DNA of 7,223 bases, taken from contig CAZIVO010000144.1 in NCBI GenBank assembly GCA_964542765.1, positions 1 to 7,223 of the forward strand, written 5' to 3'. Numbering within the stretch: the stretch's first letter is position 1; each line of letters begins with the position of its first letter. This document shows, piece after piece, positions 1 through 6,990 of this stretch. The notes under the pieces are model-generated. The model saw only the letters and a program-made list of their open reading frames with translations. It was not told the DNA's origin and made no database searches. The translations under genes were made by a program, and so were the position numbers. Origin of the DNA: CAZIVO01 sp964542765 (GTDB lineage Bacteria > Planctomycetota > UBA1135 > UBA2386).

Positions 1-124
1 TTGGCGTTTCGCACCTGATGAATCGCTCGGTTCCCGCGTTGCAAGCCGCGATGCATTCTCCGCCGTAACACACTTTTCCAGTGGGACAGGAGATATCTTT
101 GGTAGGCAGTTCGTCGTTAATGCC
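1..124 (-). other. Out-of-frame 3' remainder of the aldolase/dehydrogenase gene
   Basis: After the in-frame codons for LLKR, the frame reaches TAA at 117-119. Reading one base on, from 124, gives GINDELPTKDIS (124-89), which resembles the ELP-x-DIA segment that follows LLK in the family. If one A of the AA at 125-126 is dropped, the two pieces join. Further on, other frames give ASRLAT (54-37) and GN (35-30), which match the A-S-x-x-T-G-N segment near the family C-terminus, suggesting at least one more indel. The true stop is outside the window. The first shift is reasonably supported; the later ones are speculative, because the resemblance is short. Confidence 0.4.
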
Positions 125-2075
125 TTCGCTTGAGCAAACTTCGCTGGCGGTAATGCTCTTCGAGGTCATCAGTCCCATAGGCATCCGCACGCTCCTGACG
201 CCATTGCCCCGACCAGATCTTGGAACCTCGGAGGACCGCATCCGGATTGACACTATTTACCCGGATACCATGAGCGGCACCTTCGAGCGCCAGTGAGCGA
301 GCCAGATGGAGTTCGGCAGCCTTTGCCGTGCAATATGCCGAGGCCTGCGCCGAAGCCGCCAGACCATTCTTGCTGGCCACGAAGATGATTGAACCGCCAA
401 GATCCTGTTCGAGCATCGCCCGGTAGGCAGCCCGCGCAGCAAGGAAGTAACCCGTCACCAGAACATCGATGTTCTTGCGCCACAGTCCGAGGCTGGTCTC
501 CTCGAATGGCGCCGATGAAGCGAGTCCAGCCGAGCACACCAGAACGTCAACCCCACCATACTCGCGAACCGTGTAGGCCAAGGCTGCATTGACCGCATCC
601 TCATCTGTCACATCGGCCACCACCGAGCGCACGAAGTCTGCTCCAAACTCGGACGACAACTCGTCTCGCGCCTCATCGAGTGCCTTTGCATCGATATCGG
701 TGAGAACGACGCAAGCCTTCTCTCTCAACAGGCGTTGCGCGGTCGCCTTACCGATGCCGCCACCACCACCGGTAACCAAAGCTACCCGGCGCGACAGCAC
801 CTTCTCGGGCGGCATCCGTTGAAGCTTGGCCTCCTCCAAAGCCCAGTATTCGATCCGGAAGGCTTCTCGCTCATCCAGACCGACATAATCGGCAAGCATC
901 GTCGCTCCGCGCATCACATTGATGGCATTGACATAAAACTCACAAGCCTGCCGCGCCGTTGGCTTGTCCTTGGCCATCGTGATCATTCCGATGCCCGGTA
1001 ACAAAATCACCACCGGGTAGGGGTCGCGCATCGCCGGCGAGTCCGATTCCTTGCAGCGCTCGTAGTAGCCCGCGTAATCTTCTCGATAGGCATCCAGAGC
1101 TCCCGGCAAACGCTCACGAAATTGCGCTGCTGCATCCGGACCCGGCGTGATGTCCAAGAAAAGCGGCTTGATCTTTGTGCGCAAGAAATGGTCCGGGCAT
1201 GAGGTGCCGCGCTCAGCCAGTTCCGATGCGCGACTCGACCCCACGAATTCAAGGATCTCCGGGGCATCGCTGAAATGCGCCACCTTGTGAATGTCCTTGC
1301 TCAGGCTCCCCCGCAAGAAGGGCATGATCTCGGCAGCGAAGTCACGACGTTGTGACTCTGGAGCCGCTGCAATCCTCGGACCACCGAAGACCTCTTCGCC
1401 TTGCCTTTCCGCAAAGAAGGCTTCCGCGCGGTTGATGGCCTGCAAGGTGACCTCGTAGCACTCCTTGGAAGTATCGCCCCAGGTCATCAGACCGTGACCG
1501 CCGAGGATCAAACCTTTCAGATCGGGCTCATCCTCACACTTTTTTCCGAGTTTGAGACCCAGGTCGAATCCAGGTCGTTGCCATGGCAACCAGCCGATCT
1601 CGCCACCGAAAATCTCCTTGGTCAATTCTTCCCCATTGGCTGCTGCGGCGATCGCGATCACGCTGTCAGGATGCATGTGATCGACGTGCAACGATGGGAT
1701 GAAAGAATGAAGCGGCGTATCGATGCTGGCCGGGCGACCGTTGAGATCAAAGGTGCAATGCGGGTAGTAACCGACCATCTCATCTTCATGCTCGTAGCCG
1801 CGATAAATATCCTTCAGCGACAACACCTTTTGCTGATAGAGCGTGGCAAAACCGTCGAGCTCCATGCTGCCGAGATCTCCACCCGATCCCTTGACCCACA
1901 GAACCTCGGTGTCATCACCGGACAAGCGGTCCTTCATGGTCACCTTCGCCGATGTGTTTCCTCCACCGAAATTGGTGATCCGAAGATCCGAGCCGAGGAG
2001 ATTGGAGCGATAGAGAAGGAGTTCCGGATCGGAGAAACCAGAGCTAGCAGAGTCGTCCCAGAGATTGTCCAGCAT
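117..2075 (-). CDS. rhaD: Bifunctional rhamnulose-1-phosphate aldolase / short-chain dehydrogenase (apparently frameshifted near its end)
   Basis: The family (RhaD of rhizobia, YuxG/RhaEW of Bacillus) cleaves L-rhamnulose-1-phosphate to dihydroxyacetone phosphate and L-lactaldehyde, and its dehydrogenase half converts the aldehyde, to L-lactate in the RhaEW form. Residues 1-400 are the class II aldolase part: ITNFGGGNTSAKV at 33-45, metal-ligand candidates H133 and H135 (VDHMHPDS) and H194 (GGHGLMTWG). Residues 428-652 are a Rossmann short-chain dehydrogenase: TGGGGGIG at 435-442, D460 after the second strand, which suggests NAD rather than NADP, and a likely N535, S568, Y581, K585 tetrad. 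The usual NNAG is CSAG here. The start MLDNLWDDS fits family N-termini; no strong ribosome binding site is seen. The product is 652 residues, about 40 short of the usual 690-700, ending abruptly after YRQRSLLKR. Rhamnose as substrate is inferred from family and context; another deoxy-ketose phosphate is possible. Confidence 0.88.
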   Translation of the reverse strand: MLDNLWDDSASSGFSDPELLLYRSNLLGSDLRITNFGGGNTSAKVTMKDRLSGDDTEVLWVKGSGGDLGSMELDGFATLYQQKVLSLKDIYRGYEHEDEMVGYYPHCTFDLNGRPASIDTPLHSFIPSLHVDHMHPDSVIAIAAAANGEELTKEIFGGEIGWLPWQRPGFDLGLKLGKKCEDEPDLKGLILGGHGLMTWGDTSKECYEVTLQAINRAEAFFAERQGEEVFGGPRIAAAPESQRRDFAAEIMPFLRGSLSKDIHKVAHFSDAPEILEFVGSSRASELAERGTSCPDHFLRTKIKPLFLDITPGPDAAAQFRERLPGALDAYREDYAGYYERCKESDSPAMRDPYPVVILLPGIGMITMAKDKPTARQACEFYVNAINVMRGATMLADYVGLDEREAFRIEYWALEEAKLQRMPPEKVLSRRVALVTGGGGGIGKATAQRLLREKACVVLTDIDAKALDEARDELSSEFGADFVRSVVADVTDEDAVNAALAYTVREYGGVDVLVCSAGLASSAPFEETSLGLWRKNIDVLVTGYFLAARAAYRAMLEQDLGGSIIFVASKNGLAASAQASAYCTAKAAELHLARSLALEGAAHGIRVNSVNPDAVLRGSKIWSGQWRQERADAYGTDDLEEHYRQRSLLKRRH

Positions 2076-2107
2076 GCCGGTAGCGTAAGCGACGAGACCG
2101 TCTGTCG

Positions 2108-2770
2108 TCAGCCTTCGATTTCATTACAGAGGACGACATGGAGCTCACACGGCCCATGCACTCCCACGACCAGGGTCAACTCGATGTCGGCAGTACGCGA
2201 TGGGCCCGTGATGATGGTGATAGCCGGTGCCGGCCCGCCCTTGTGATTGAGTCGCTCCAGCAAACCACCCAATGTCCCAAGCATCTTCGCAGAGTCCAGG
2301 ACAGCAATATGAACGGGCGGCAAGAGCGAGGCGAGACGGTGATTTTCCTGGTTGCTTTCCAGAACCAGAGATCCGGTTTCCGCAACACCCCACTGCGCCG
2401 TGGTCACCGCAGCATCACAACTCAACAACTGCGGCACCGTGGCCTCCCGCATCGCCTCCCCAACCTTCACATGCGACGCCAACCGTGTCAGGATCGCAGC
2501 ATCCGACCAGACCACACGCTGCGCGCCACATGCCTGCAAGATATTCTGTATGGCCGCAGCCGCAGAATCCTCGTTAGCCACCTCGTGCAAACACCCCCCC
2601 ACTTGTTCCAATCGCTTGCCGAACGCCGCCCGTAGTTCAGCGAGGCCGGGTTCATCAGCGACCGGAGTCCGGGCAAGCGGTGGTGGCTGCGTTGGCTGCG
2701 CTGACGATGCACGCAACCCCTCCTTCACCTTCGAAAGGATGCTATGGCGAGCATCATCGTTACGACTCAT
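2108..2770 (-). CDS. lutC: Lactate utilization protein LutC (LUD domain, YkgG/LldG type)
   Basis: LutC is the small partner of LutA and LutB in L-lactate oxidation; its exact biochemical role in the complex is not settled. The 220-residue product consists of a variable N-terminal helix and linker (about 1-45) and a LUD domain. Visible family blocks are WGVAETGSLVLESNQENHR at 127-145, LPPVHIAVL at 150-158 and ITGPSRTADIELTLVVGVHG at 187-206. The AETGSL block is shared with LutB, as expected for paralogous LUD domains. No cysteine cluster is present, in line with a protein without Fe-S sites. The frame is open to 2839, but the ATG at 2770 overlaps the lutB stop (ATGA), which indicates translational coupling, and gives the normal length. 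The aldolase gene begins 32 bases after the stop. Confidence 0.94.
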   Translation of the reverse strand: MSRNDDARHSILSKVKEGLRASSAQPTQPPPLARTPVADEPGLAELRAAFGKRLEQVGGCLHEVANEDSAAAAIQNILQACGAQRVVWSDAAILTRLASHVKVGEAMREATVPQLLSCDAAVTTAQWGVAETGSLVLESNQENHRLASLLPPVHIAVLDSAKMLGTLGGLLERLNHKGGPAPAITIITGPSRTADIELTLVVGVHGPCELHVVLCNEIEG

Positions 2771-4200
2771 TGACTTCGTCCCCACCATTGGCGAAATGAA
2801 CCCCGGGCAAGAGGTCGAAGATCTCGTTCCTTCGTCCACGCAAGGAGTGGTCCCGCCAGGGGTCCCAGGGCCCTGCCCAGGAAGTTAGGCTTCCCGGAGG
2901 AGATGAACAATCTCTGCATCACCCGGGCAACCCGCATCGCCATGCGATATCGACGCGGACCGGACATGAACCATGCCCATACCCTCATCACGAATCTCTC
3001 ACGCCGGTGTGGCGGAGCACCCTCGCGACCTGACGCTACCTGGCCCCGAAGGTGCAAGAGCAATGATGGGATGTCGATCTTCACCGGACACACCTCGAGG
3101 CAAGCTCCGCAAAGACTCGAAGCAAACGGGAGTTTCGAGGCTTGACGTAAGGTCTGTAGCTGAGGGGTGATCACCGCGCCAATCGGCCCGGGATAGACCG
3201 ATCCGTAGGCGTGACCGCCAACAACCTGATAGACCGGACATGCATTCAAACAAGCTCCACAGCGAATGCACGCAAGTGACTGGCGCGTGATGGGAAGCTC
3301 CAGCATCTTGCTACGACCATTGTCGAGCAGAACGATGTGGAATTCCTCGGGCCCCTCACCGCCGCCACCCGTCTTGACCCCGGTGATCACTGACTGGTAG
3401 CTCGTCAAATGCTGTCCCGTTCCTGAACGCGGCAGGAGTCGCAAGAACACCTCCAGATCAGCGAACCGGGGAAGGATCTTTTCGATGCCCATGACAGCAA
3501 TGTGCAATCGCGGCAAAGAGGTCGCGAAGCGCGCATTGCCCTCGTTTTCCAGGATCAGGATCGACCCGGTCTCGGCAATCGCAAAGTTCACGCCACTGAT
3601 GCCCGCATCAGCTTTGGCGAAACGCTCCCGTAGCACGACACGTGCCGCCGCCGTCATTTCTTTCGGATCATCGGTAGCCGGCATCCCGATCTGCTCTTCG
3701 AGCAACTCTGCGATCTGCTCTTTCGTCTTGTGAATCGCCGGAACAATGATGTGTGACGGCGTTTCCTCTGCCAGCTGAACGATCCACTCACCCAGGTCGG
3801 TTTCATCCGCAGTGATACCAGCCGCTTCCAGAGCGCTGTTCAGATGGATCTCCTCGGTGGTCATGCTCTTGCTCTTGACCACCGTCGATGCATTTGCATC
3901 ACGAAGAATCTCGACGATGACGGAGTTCGCTTCATCCGCATCCCGAGCCCAGTGAATCTGCGCCCCGACCGCAGCAGCACGCTCGGTAAATTCTTCCAGA
4001 TATCGATCAAGATTGGCGAGAACATCATCCTTGATCGCGCGCGCATGACTCCGCAACTCCTCCCAATTCGGAACTTCTGCGATGGCGCCAGACCTACGCT
4101 CCCCGAACAAAGATGTAGCCTGCCGTAATGCTGATCGCAAAGTCCGATCTTCGAGCGCGTCACGCGCATTGGAGTCGAAAGTCTCGGGGGTCAAGCTCAT
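2767..4200 (-). CDS. lutB: Lactate utilization iron-sulfur protein LutB (YkgF/LldF type)
   Basis: LutB is the large electron-transfer subunit of the LutABC lactate oxidation system. The 477-residue product has an N-terminal LUD (DUF162) domain, about 60-295, with VKSKSMTTEEIHLN at 108-121 and the FAIAETGSILILENEGNARF block at 206-225. A ferredoxin-like region follows, with CIRCGACLNACP (C311, C314, C317, C321) and a second motif SLCGACLEVCPVKI (C364, C367, C371). The C-terminal 100 residues are basic and aromatic-rich, as in the family. The open frame extends to 4293, but that ATG overlaps lutA and the extra 31 residues look unrelated to the family; the ATG at 4200 sits two bases after the lutA stop and begins MSLTPETF, so I chose it. 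A weak GAAG lies just upstream. The stop overlaps the lutC start in an ATGA. Confidence 0.95.
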   Translation of the reverse strand: MSLTPETFDSNARDALEDRTLRSALRQATSLFGERRSGAIAEVPNWEELRSHARAIKDDVLANLDRYLEEFTERAAAVGAQIHWARDADEANSVIVEILRDANASTVVKSKSMTTEEIHLNSALEAAGITADETDLGEWIVQLAEETPSHIIVPAIHKTKEQIAELLEEQIGMPATDDPKEMTAAARVVLRERFAKADAGISGVNFAIAETGSILILENEGNARFATSLPRLHIAVMGIEKILPRFADLEVFLRLLPRSGTGQHLTSYQSVITGVKTGGGGEGPEEFHIVLLDNGRSKMLELPITRQSLACIRCGACLNACPVYQVVGGHAYGSVYPGPIGAVITPQLQTLRQASKLPFASSLCGACLEVCPVKIDIPSLLLHLRGQVASGREGAPPHRRERFVMRVWAWFMSGPRRYRMAMRVARVMQRLFISSGKPNFLGRALGPLAGPLLAWTKERDLRPLARGSFRQWWGRSQ

Positions 4201-4202
4201 CT

Positions 4203-4928
4203 TCAACTCTTGGATGCCAGCAATTCTGCCAGGTGGAGAGACCGCACCCTCGACCCGAGACGACTCAAGCGGCCCCCAATCTGCATCAAGCAACTGACAT
4301 CTCCGCTGACCACAGCATCCACCTCGGCCCGCTCGATGGAGGCGATCTTCTCATCAAGAATTGCCACCGAGATTTCCGGGCTCTTGACCGCAAAAGTACC
4401 GCCGAAGCCACAACAGGAATCAGCAGCATCGTGTTCCACCAGTTCGGCACCCGCAACCTTGTTAATCAAGCGTCGCGGCTCATCGGTCAAACCGAGCTCG
4501 CGCAAGCCGTGGCAGGCGTCATGCCAGGTCACTCGCCCCTCGAAACGGGCGCCAAGGTCCTCGACTCCCTGGACCCGGACGAGAAATTTGCTCAATTCAT
4601 GGGTGCGAGCCGCAAGATGCAGCGCACGCTCTTTCCAGTCCGGTTCATCCTCGAACAAATCAGCAAAGCGGTGCACCGTGGCGGTGCAGGATCCGGAGGG
4701 ACTGACGATAGCGTCCGCCTCATCCGCTTCAAAAATCTCGATCATGTTGCGAGCCAACCGCCGAGCGTCCTCGCGATAACCACTGTTGGATGCCGGTTGC
4801 CCGCAACATGTCTGACGACCATCAAACAGAACCTCGCACCCCGCCCGGCGGAGAACCTCGACGCAAGCCTTGCCGGTTCCCGGCCAGCACTGATCGACCA
4901 AGCAAGTGATAAACAAGGAAACACGCAT
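4203..4928 (-). CDS. lutA: Lactate utilization Fe-S protein LutA (YkgE/LldE type, two CCG domains)
   Basis: LutA is one of three proteins that together oxidise L-lactate to pyruvate in a flavin-independent way known from Bacillus LutABC and Shewanella LldEFG. The 241-residue product has the two cysteine-rich CCG domains of the family, as in heterodisulfide reductase HdrB and GlcF. The first uses C9, C41-C42 (CCGQPASNSG) and C81 (SPSGSC); the second uses C139 (WHDACHG), C172-C173 (CCGFGG) and C213 (SGDVSCLMQI). All eight cysteines are present, so both Fe-S sites should be functional. No signal peptide or membrane segment is seen, suggesting a cytoplasmic protein. The ATG at 4928 is the first start after an in-frame TAG four codons upstream. 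The gene opens the lut cluster, 109 bases after atpC, and its stop is two bases before lutB. Confidence 0.95.
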   Translation of the reverse strand: MRVSLFITCLVDQCWPGTGKACVEVLRRAGCEVLFDGRQTCCGQPASNSGYREDARRLARNMIEIFEADEADAIVSPSGSCTATVHRFADLFEDEPDWKERALHLAARTHELSKFLVRVQGVEDLGARFEGRVTWHDACHGLRELGLTDEPRRLINKVAGAELVEHDAADSCCGFGGTFAVKSPEISVAILDEKIASIERAEVDAVVSGDVSCLMQIGGRLSRLGSRVRSLHLAELLASKS

Positions 4929-4941
4929 CCCGGTCTATTGT

Positions 4942-5037
4942 CCCGCTGAGATCACGTAACGCCAGCATTGACAGGATGTAACCTCTCGAACGCCGCGGCG
5001 CACGGCCATGACACCACCCGCCATCGACGATCTCGGG
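4942..5037. repeat. Imperfect inverted repeat across the atpC-lutA gap
   Basis: The 109 bases between atpC and lutA hold no gene. The arm GATCTCGGG at 5029-5037 abuts the atpC stop, and the arm CCCGCTGAGATC at 4942-4953 lies 13 bases before the lutA start. The second arm is the reverse complement of the first with three extra bases. About 75 bases separate the arms, too many for a terminator hairpin. Inside lie a 10-base palindrome (CGCCGCGGCG, 4991-5000), a short ATCGACGAT palindrome (5022-5030), and two GTAAC copies 22 bases apart (4956 and 4978). No stem followed by a T-run and no convincing -35/-10 pair is visible on the minus strand. The region must carry whatever separates atp from lut expression, but the role of these repeats is unknown and they may be chance. 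Confidence 0.25.
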
Positions 5038-5463
5038 TCAGCCAGGCGTACGCCGGGATCTCTTGCTGATCAACTGCCGCAGCATGGCCCGCCGTAGCGA
5101 TGCTTCCGCACGCGGCAAGTCAGCCCCCTCATCCAGCCCGCAATCGAGATCTTCGCGCGCACGTTGTTCGGCTTGAGCGGCACGGTCAGCATCGATCTCG
5201 TGGGCCAATTCACCTGCATTGCAAATCAGGGAAAGGACGTTGTTGCGCATCTCGGCAAAACCGTCGGTGATCAACATCTCCTCGCGCTGCCCGTCGCTGT
5301 GCGTGATGCTCACCAGCCCCGGCACGGTCGCAGTCATCAAGGCTGCATGGTTGGCCAAGATGCCGTAACTGCCATCAACCCCCATGAAGGAAACTCCGGA
5401 CACCTTCTGGTCGAAGACTGTTCGGTCAGGAGTGACGACGCGAAATTGCAATTCCTTGGCCAT
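5038..5463 (-). CDS. atpC: F1Fo ATP synthase epsilon subunit
   Basis: Epsilon binds the gamma stalk and, in many bacteria, restrains wasteful ATP hydrolysis through its C-terminal helices. The product is 141 residues, a normal length. The N-terminal beta-sandwich (about 1-87) starts with a FRVVTPDRTVFD strand typical of the family and has the GSYGILANHAAL loop at 31-42, a version of the usual G.GILP.HAPL. A charged helical part follows (about 90-134), with DADRAAQAEQRAREDL matching the first C-terminal helix. The tail is short and basic (KRSRR). The start is ATG, 12 bases after the atpD stop, and no good Shine-Dalgarno sequence is visible there, so translational coupling to atpD is plausible. 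This is the last ATP synthase gene of the operon. Confidence 0.95.
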   Translation of the reverse strand: MAKELQFRVVTPDRTVFDQKVSGVSFMGVDGSYGILANHAALMTATVPGLVSITHSDGQREEMLITDGFAEMRNNVLSLICNAGELAHEIDADRAAQAEQRAREDLDCGLDEGADLPRAEASLRRAMLRQLISKRSRRTPG

Positions 5464-5475
5464 GACGCAGGTTAC

Positions 5476-6942
5476 TCAGAGAGTCTTAGCCTTCTCAACA
5501 GCCTCTTCGATAGAGCCGACCATGTAAAAAGCCTGCTCGGGGAGGTCGTCGTACTTGCCTTCCAGGATCTCCTTGAAGGAGCGAACCGTGTCGGCGACCG
5601 CCACGAACTTGCCCGGCGTCCCGGTGAATTGTTCGGCCACGAAGAAGGGCTGCGCCAGAAAACGCTGAATACGACGGGCACGGGACACGGTTTGCCGATC
5701 CTCGTCGGAAAGCTCTTCCATACCCAGGATGGCGATGATGTCGCGAAGATCTTGATACTTTTGCAGAGTCTGCTGCACGTCCCGAGCAACCTGGTAATGC
5801 TCTTCGCCCACCGCTTCGGGAGTCAGCATCTTCGACGTGGACTTCAATGGGTCCACCGCGGGATAGATTCCGAGTTCGGCGATTTGCCGCTCGAGAATGA
5901 TCGTCGAGTCCAGGTGCGCGAACGTCGCTACCGGCGCCGGATCGGTGATGTCATCTGCAGGAACGTAGACAGCCTGCATGGAGGTCACCGAACCCTTGTT
6001 TGTCGAGGTGATTCGCTCCTGCAGGGCTCCCATCTCGGACGCCATCGTCGGCTGGTAACCCACAGCCGAAGGTAGACGGCCGAGCATGGCCGAAACCTCC
6101 GAACCTGCTTGCACGAAGCGGAAGACATTGTCGACGAAGAGCAGCACGTCCTTGCCTTCGACATCCCGGAAGTATTCCGCCATCGTCAGGCCGGTCAGCC
6201 CCACACGTAGGCGGGATCCCGGCGGCTCATTCATCTGCCCGAAGACCAGCACCGCGTTATCGAGGACCGAAGCCTGGCTACCATCTGCAGCTGTATATTC
6301 CGCTTCGGCCATCTCCAGCCAGAGATCGTTGCCCTCACGAGTTCGCTCGCCAACGCCACAAAACACCGAGAAACCACCCTTCTCGACGGCGGTCACCCGG
6401 ATCAACTCCTGGATAAGCACCGTCTTGCCAACACCGGCACCGCCGAAGAGACCGATCTTGCCGCCCTTCGCAAAGGGGCACAAAAGATCGACAACCTTGA
6501 TGCCGGTCTCGAAGACCTCCGAAATGGCCAACTGCTCCTCGAAAGTAGGCGCCGGCCTGTGAATAGGCGACCTTTGCTTCACTTCCACGGCGGGCATGGG
6601 TTCACCAGTGCGAGGGTGCGGCACACCCTCCTCCAGCGGACGTCCAAGCACATCGAACAGCCTGCCCATGGTTTCGGGGCCAACCGGAACCGAAACTGGC
6701 GCGCCCGTGTCGATCGCGGCCGCGCCGCGCACCAACCCGTCCGTGCTCGACATCGCAACAGCACGCGCCGTCGAGTTGCCCAGCTGCTGAGCTACCTCGA
6801 GGACGATGTCAATCGACCTCTGTTCATCCTTGATCGTGATAGCGTTGTAAATCGCCGGCAAGTGCCCCTCGGGGAACTCAACGTCGACGACCACGCCCAT
6901 GACCTGCACTACCTTGCCTTCAACCTGGGTTGCCGTTGTCAC
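5476..6942 (-). CDS. atpD: F1Fo ATP synthase catalytic beta subunit
   Basis: This is the catalytic subunit of F1, which binds ADP and phosphate and releases ATP as gamma rotates. The 488-residue product is slightly longer than the usual 460 to 480. In order it shows the N-terminal beta-barrel (about 1-80), the P-loop GGAGVGKT at 167-174, the catalytic glutamate E199 in GVGERTREG, the Walker B strand LLFVD at 267-271, the PSAVGYQPT loop at 291-299, and EELSDED at 409-415, a variant of the DELSEED lever that contacts gamma. All key catalytic residues are present. The start codon is GTG, backed by a good ribosome binding site. Residues about 212-226 form an insertion of roughly ten residues relative to short forms such as that of E. 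coli, just before VFGQMNEPPG; similar insertions occur in several lineages. The gene lies between atpG and atpC, 12 bases before the latter. Confidence 0.98.
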   Translation of the reverse strand: MTTATQVEGKVVQVMGVVVDVEFPEGHLPAIYNAITIKDEQRSIDIVLEVAQQLGNSTARAVAMSSTDGLVRGAAAIDTGAPVSVPVGPETMGRLFDVLGRPLEEGVPHPRTGEPMPAVEVKQRSPIHRPAPTFEEQLAISEVFETGIKVVDLLCPFAKGGKIGLFGGAGVGKTVLIQELIRVTAVEKGGFSVFCGVGERTREGNDLWLEMAEAEYTAADGSQASVLDNAVLVFGQMNEPPGSRLRVGLTGLTMAEYFRDVEGKDVLLFVDNVFRFVQAGSEVSAMLGRLPSAVGYQPTMASEMGALQERITSTNKGSVTSMQAVYVPADDITDPAPVATFAHLDSTIILERQIAELGIYPAVDPLKSTSKMLTPEAVGEEHYQVARDVQQTLQKYQDLRDIIAILGMEELSDEDRQTVSRARRIQRFLAQPFFVAEQFTGTPGKFVAVADTVRSFKEILEGKYDDLPEQAFYMVGSIEEAVEKAKTL

Positions 6943-6949
6943 TTCTGGA

Positions 6950-6955
6950 CCCTCT
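6950..6955 (-). promoter_or_regulatory. Ribosome binding site of atpD
   Basis: The minus strand reads GAGAGGG followed by seven bases and then the GTG start of atpD. It is the clearest Shine-Dalgarno sequence in the window and supports the non-ATG start at 6942. The other genes here have weaker sites or none. Confidence 0.7.
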
Positions 6956-6990
6956 CGGTGTTGTTCTTCATCAGTTCTAATAATATTCCG

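Noticed and set aside
1401..2246. Long plus-strand open frame of 281 codons
   Set aside because: It lies antisense to the aldolase and lutC genes, shows no recognisable domain, and its composition follows from the codon pattern of the real genes on the other strand.
2771..2839. Upstream ATG at 2839 as the lutC start
   Set aside because: It lies within the lutB coding region and adds 23 residues of no family character, while the ATGA overlap at 2770 is a typical coupled start.
4201..4293. Upstream ATG at 4293 as the lutB start
   Set aside because: It would overlap lutA by about 90 bases and add 31 residues unlike the family; the ATG at 4200, two bases after the lutA stop, fits far better.
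4128..4949. Plus-strand open frame of 273 codons over lutA and the start of lutB
   Set aside because: It is the antisense shadow of lutA, whose eight conserved cysteines confirm the minus-strand reading.
4968..4973. TTGACA, a perfect -35-like hexamer on the plus strand
   Set aside because: There is no matching -10 about 17 bases on, and no plus-strand gene downstream for it to drive.
4991..5000. Palindrome CGCCGCGGCG as a possible atp terminator
   Set aside because: It leaves no room for a loop, its alternative stems are only about four pairs, and no T-run follows on the minus strand.
5164..6075. Plus-strand open frame of 303 codons
   Set aside because: It is antisense to atpC and atpD, which are certain, spans their junction, and resembles no protein family I know.
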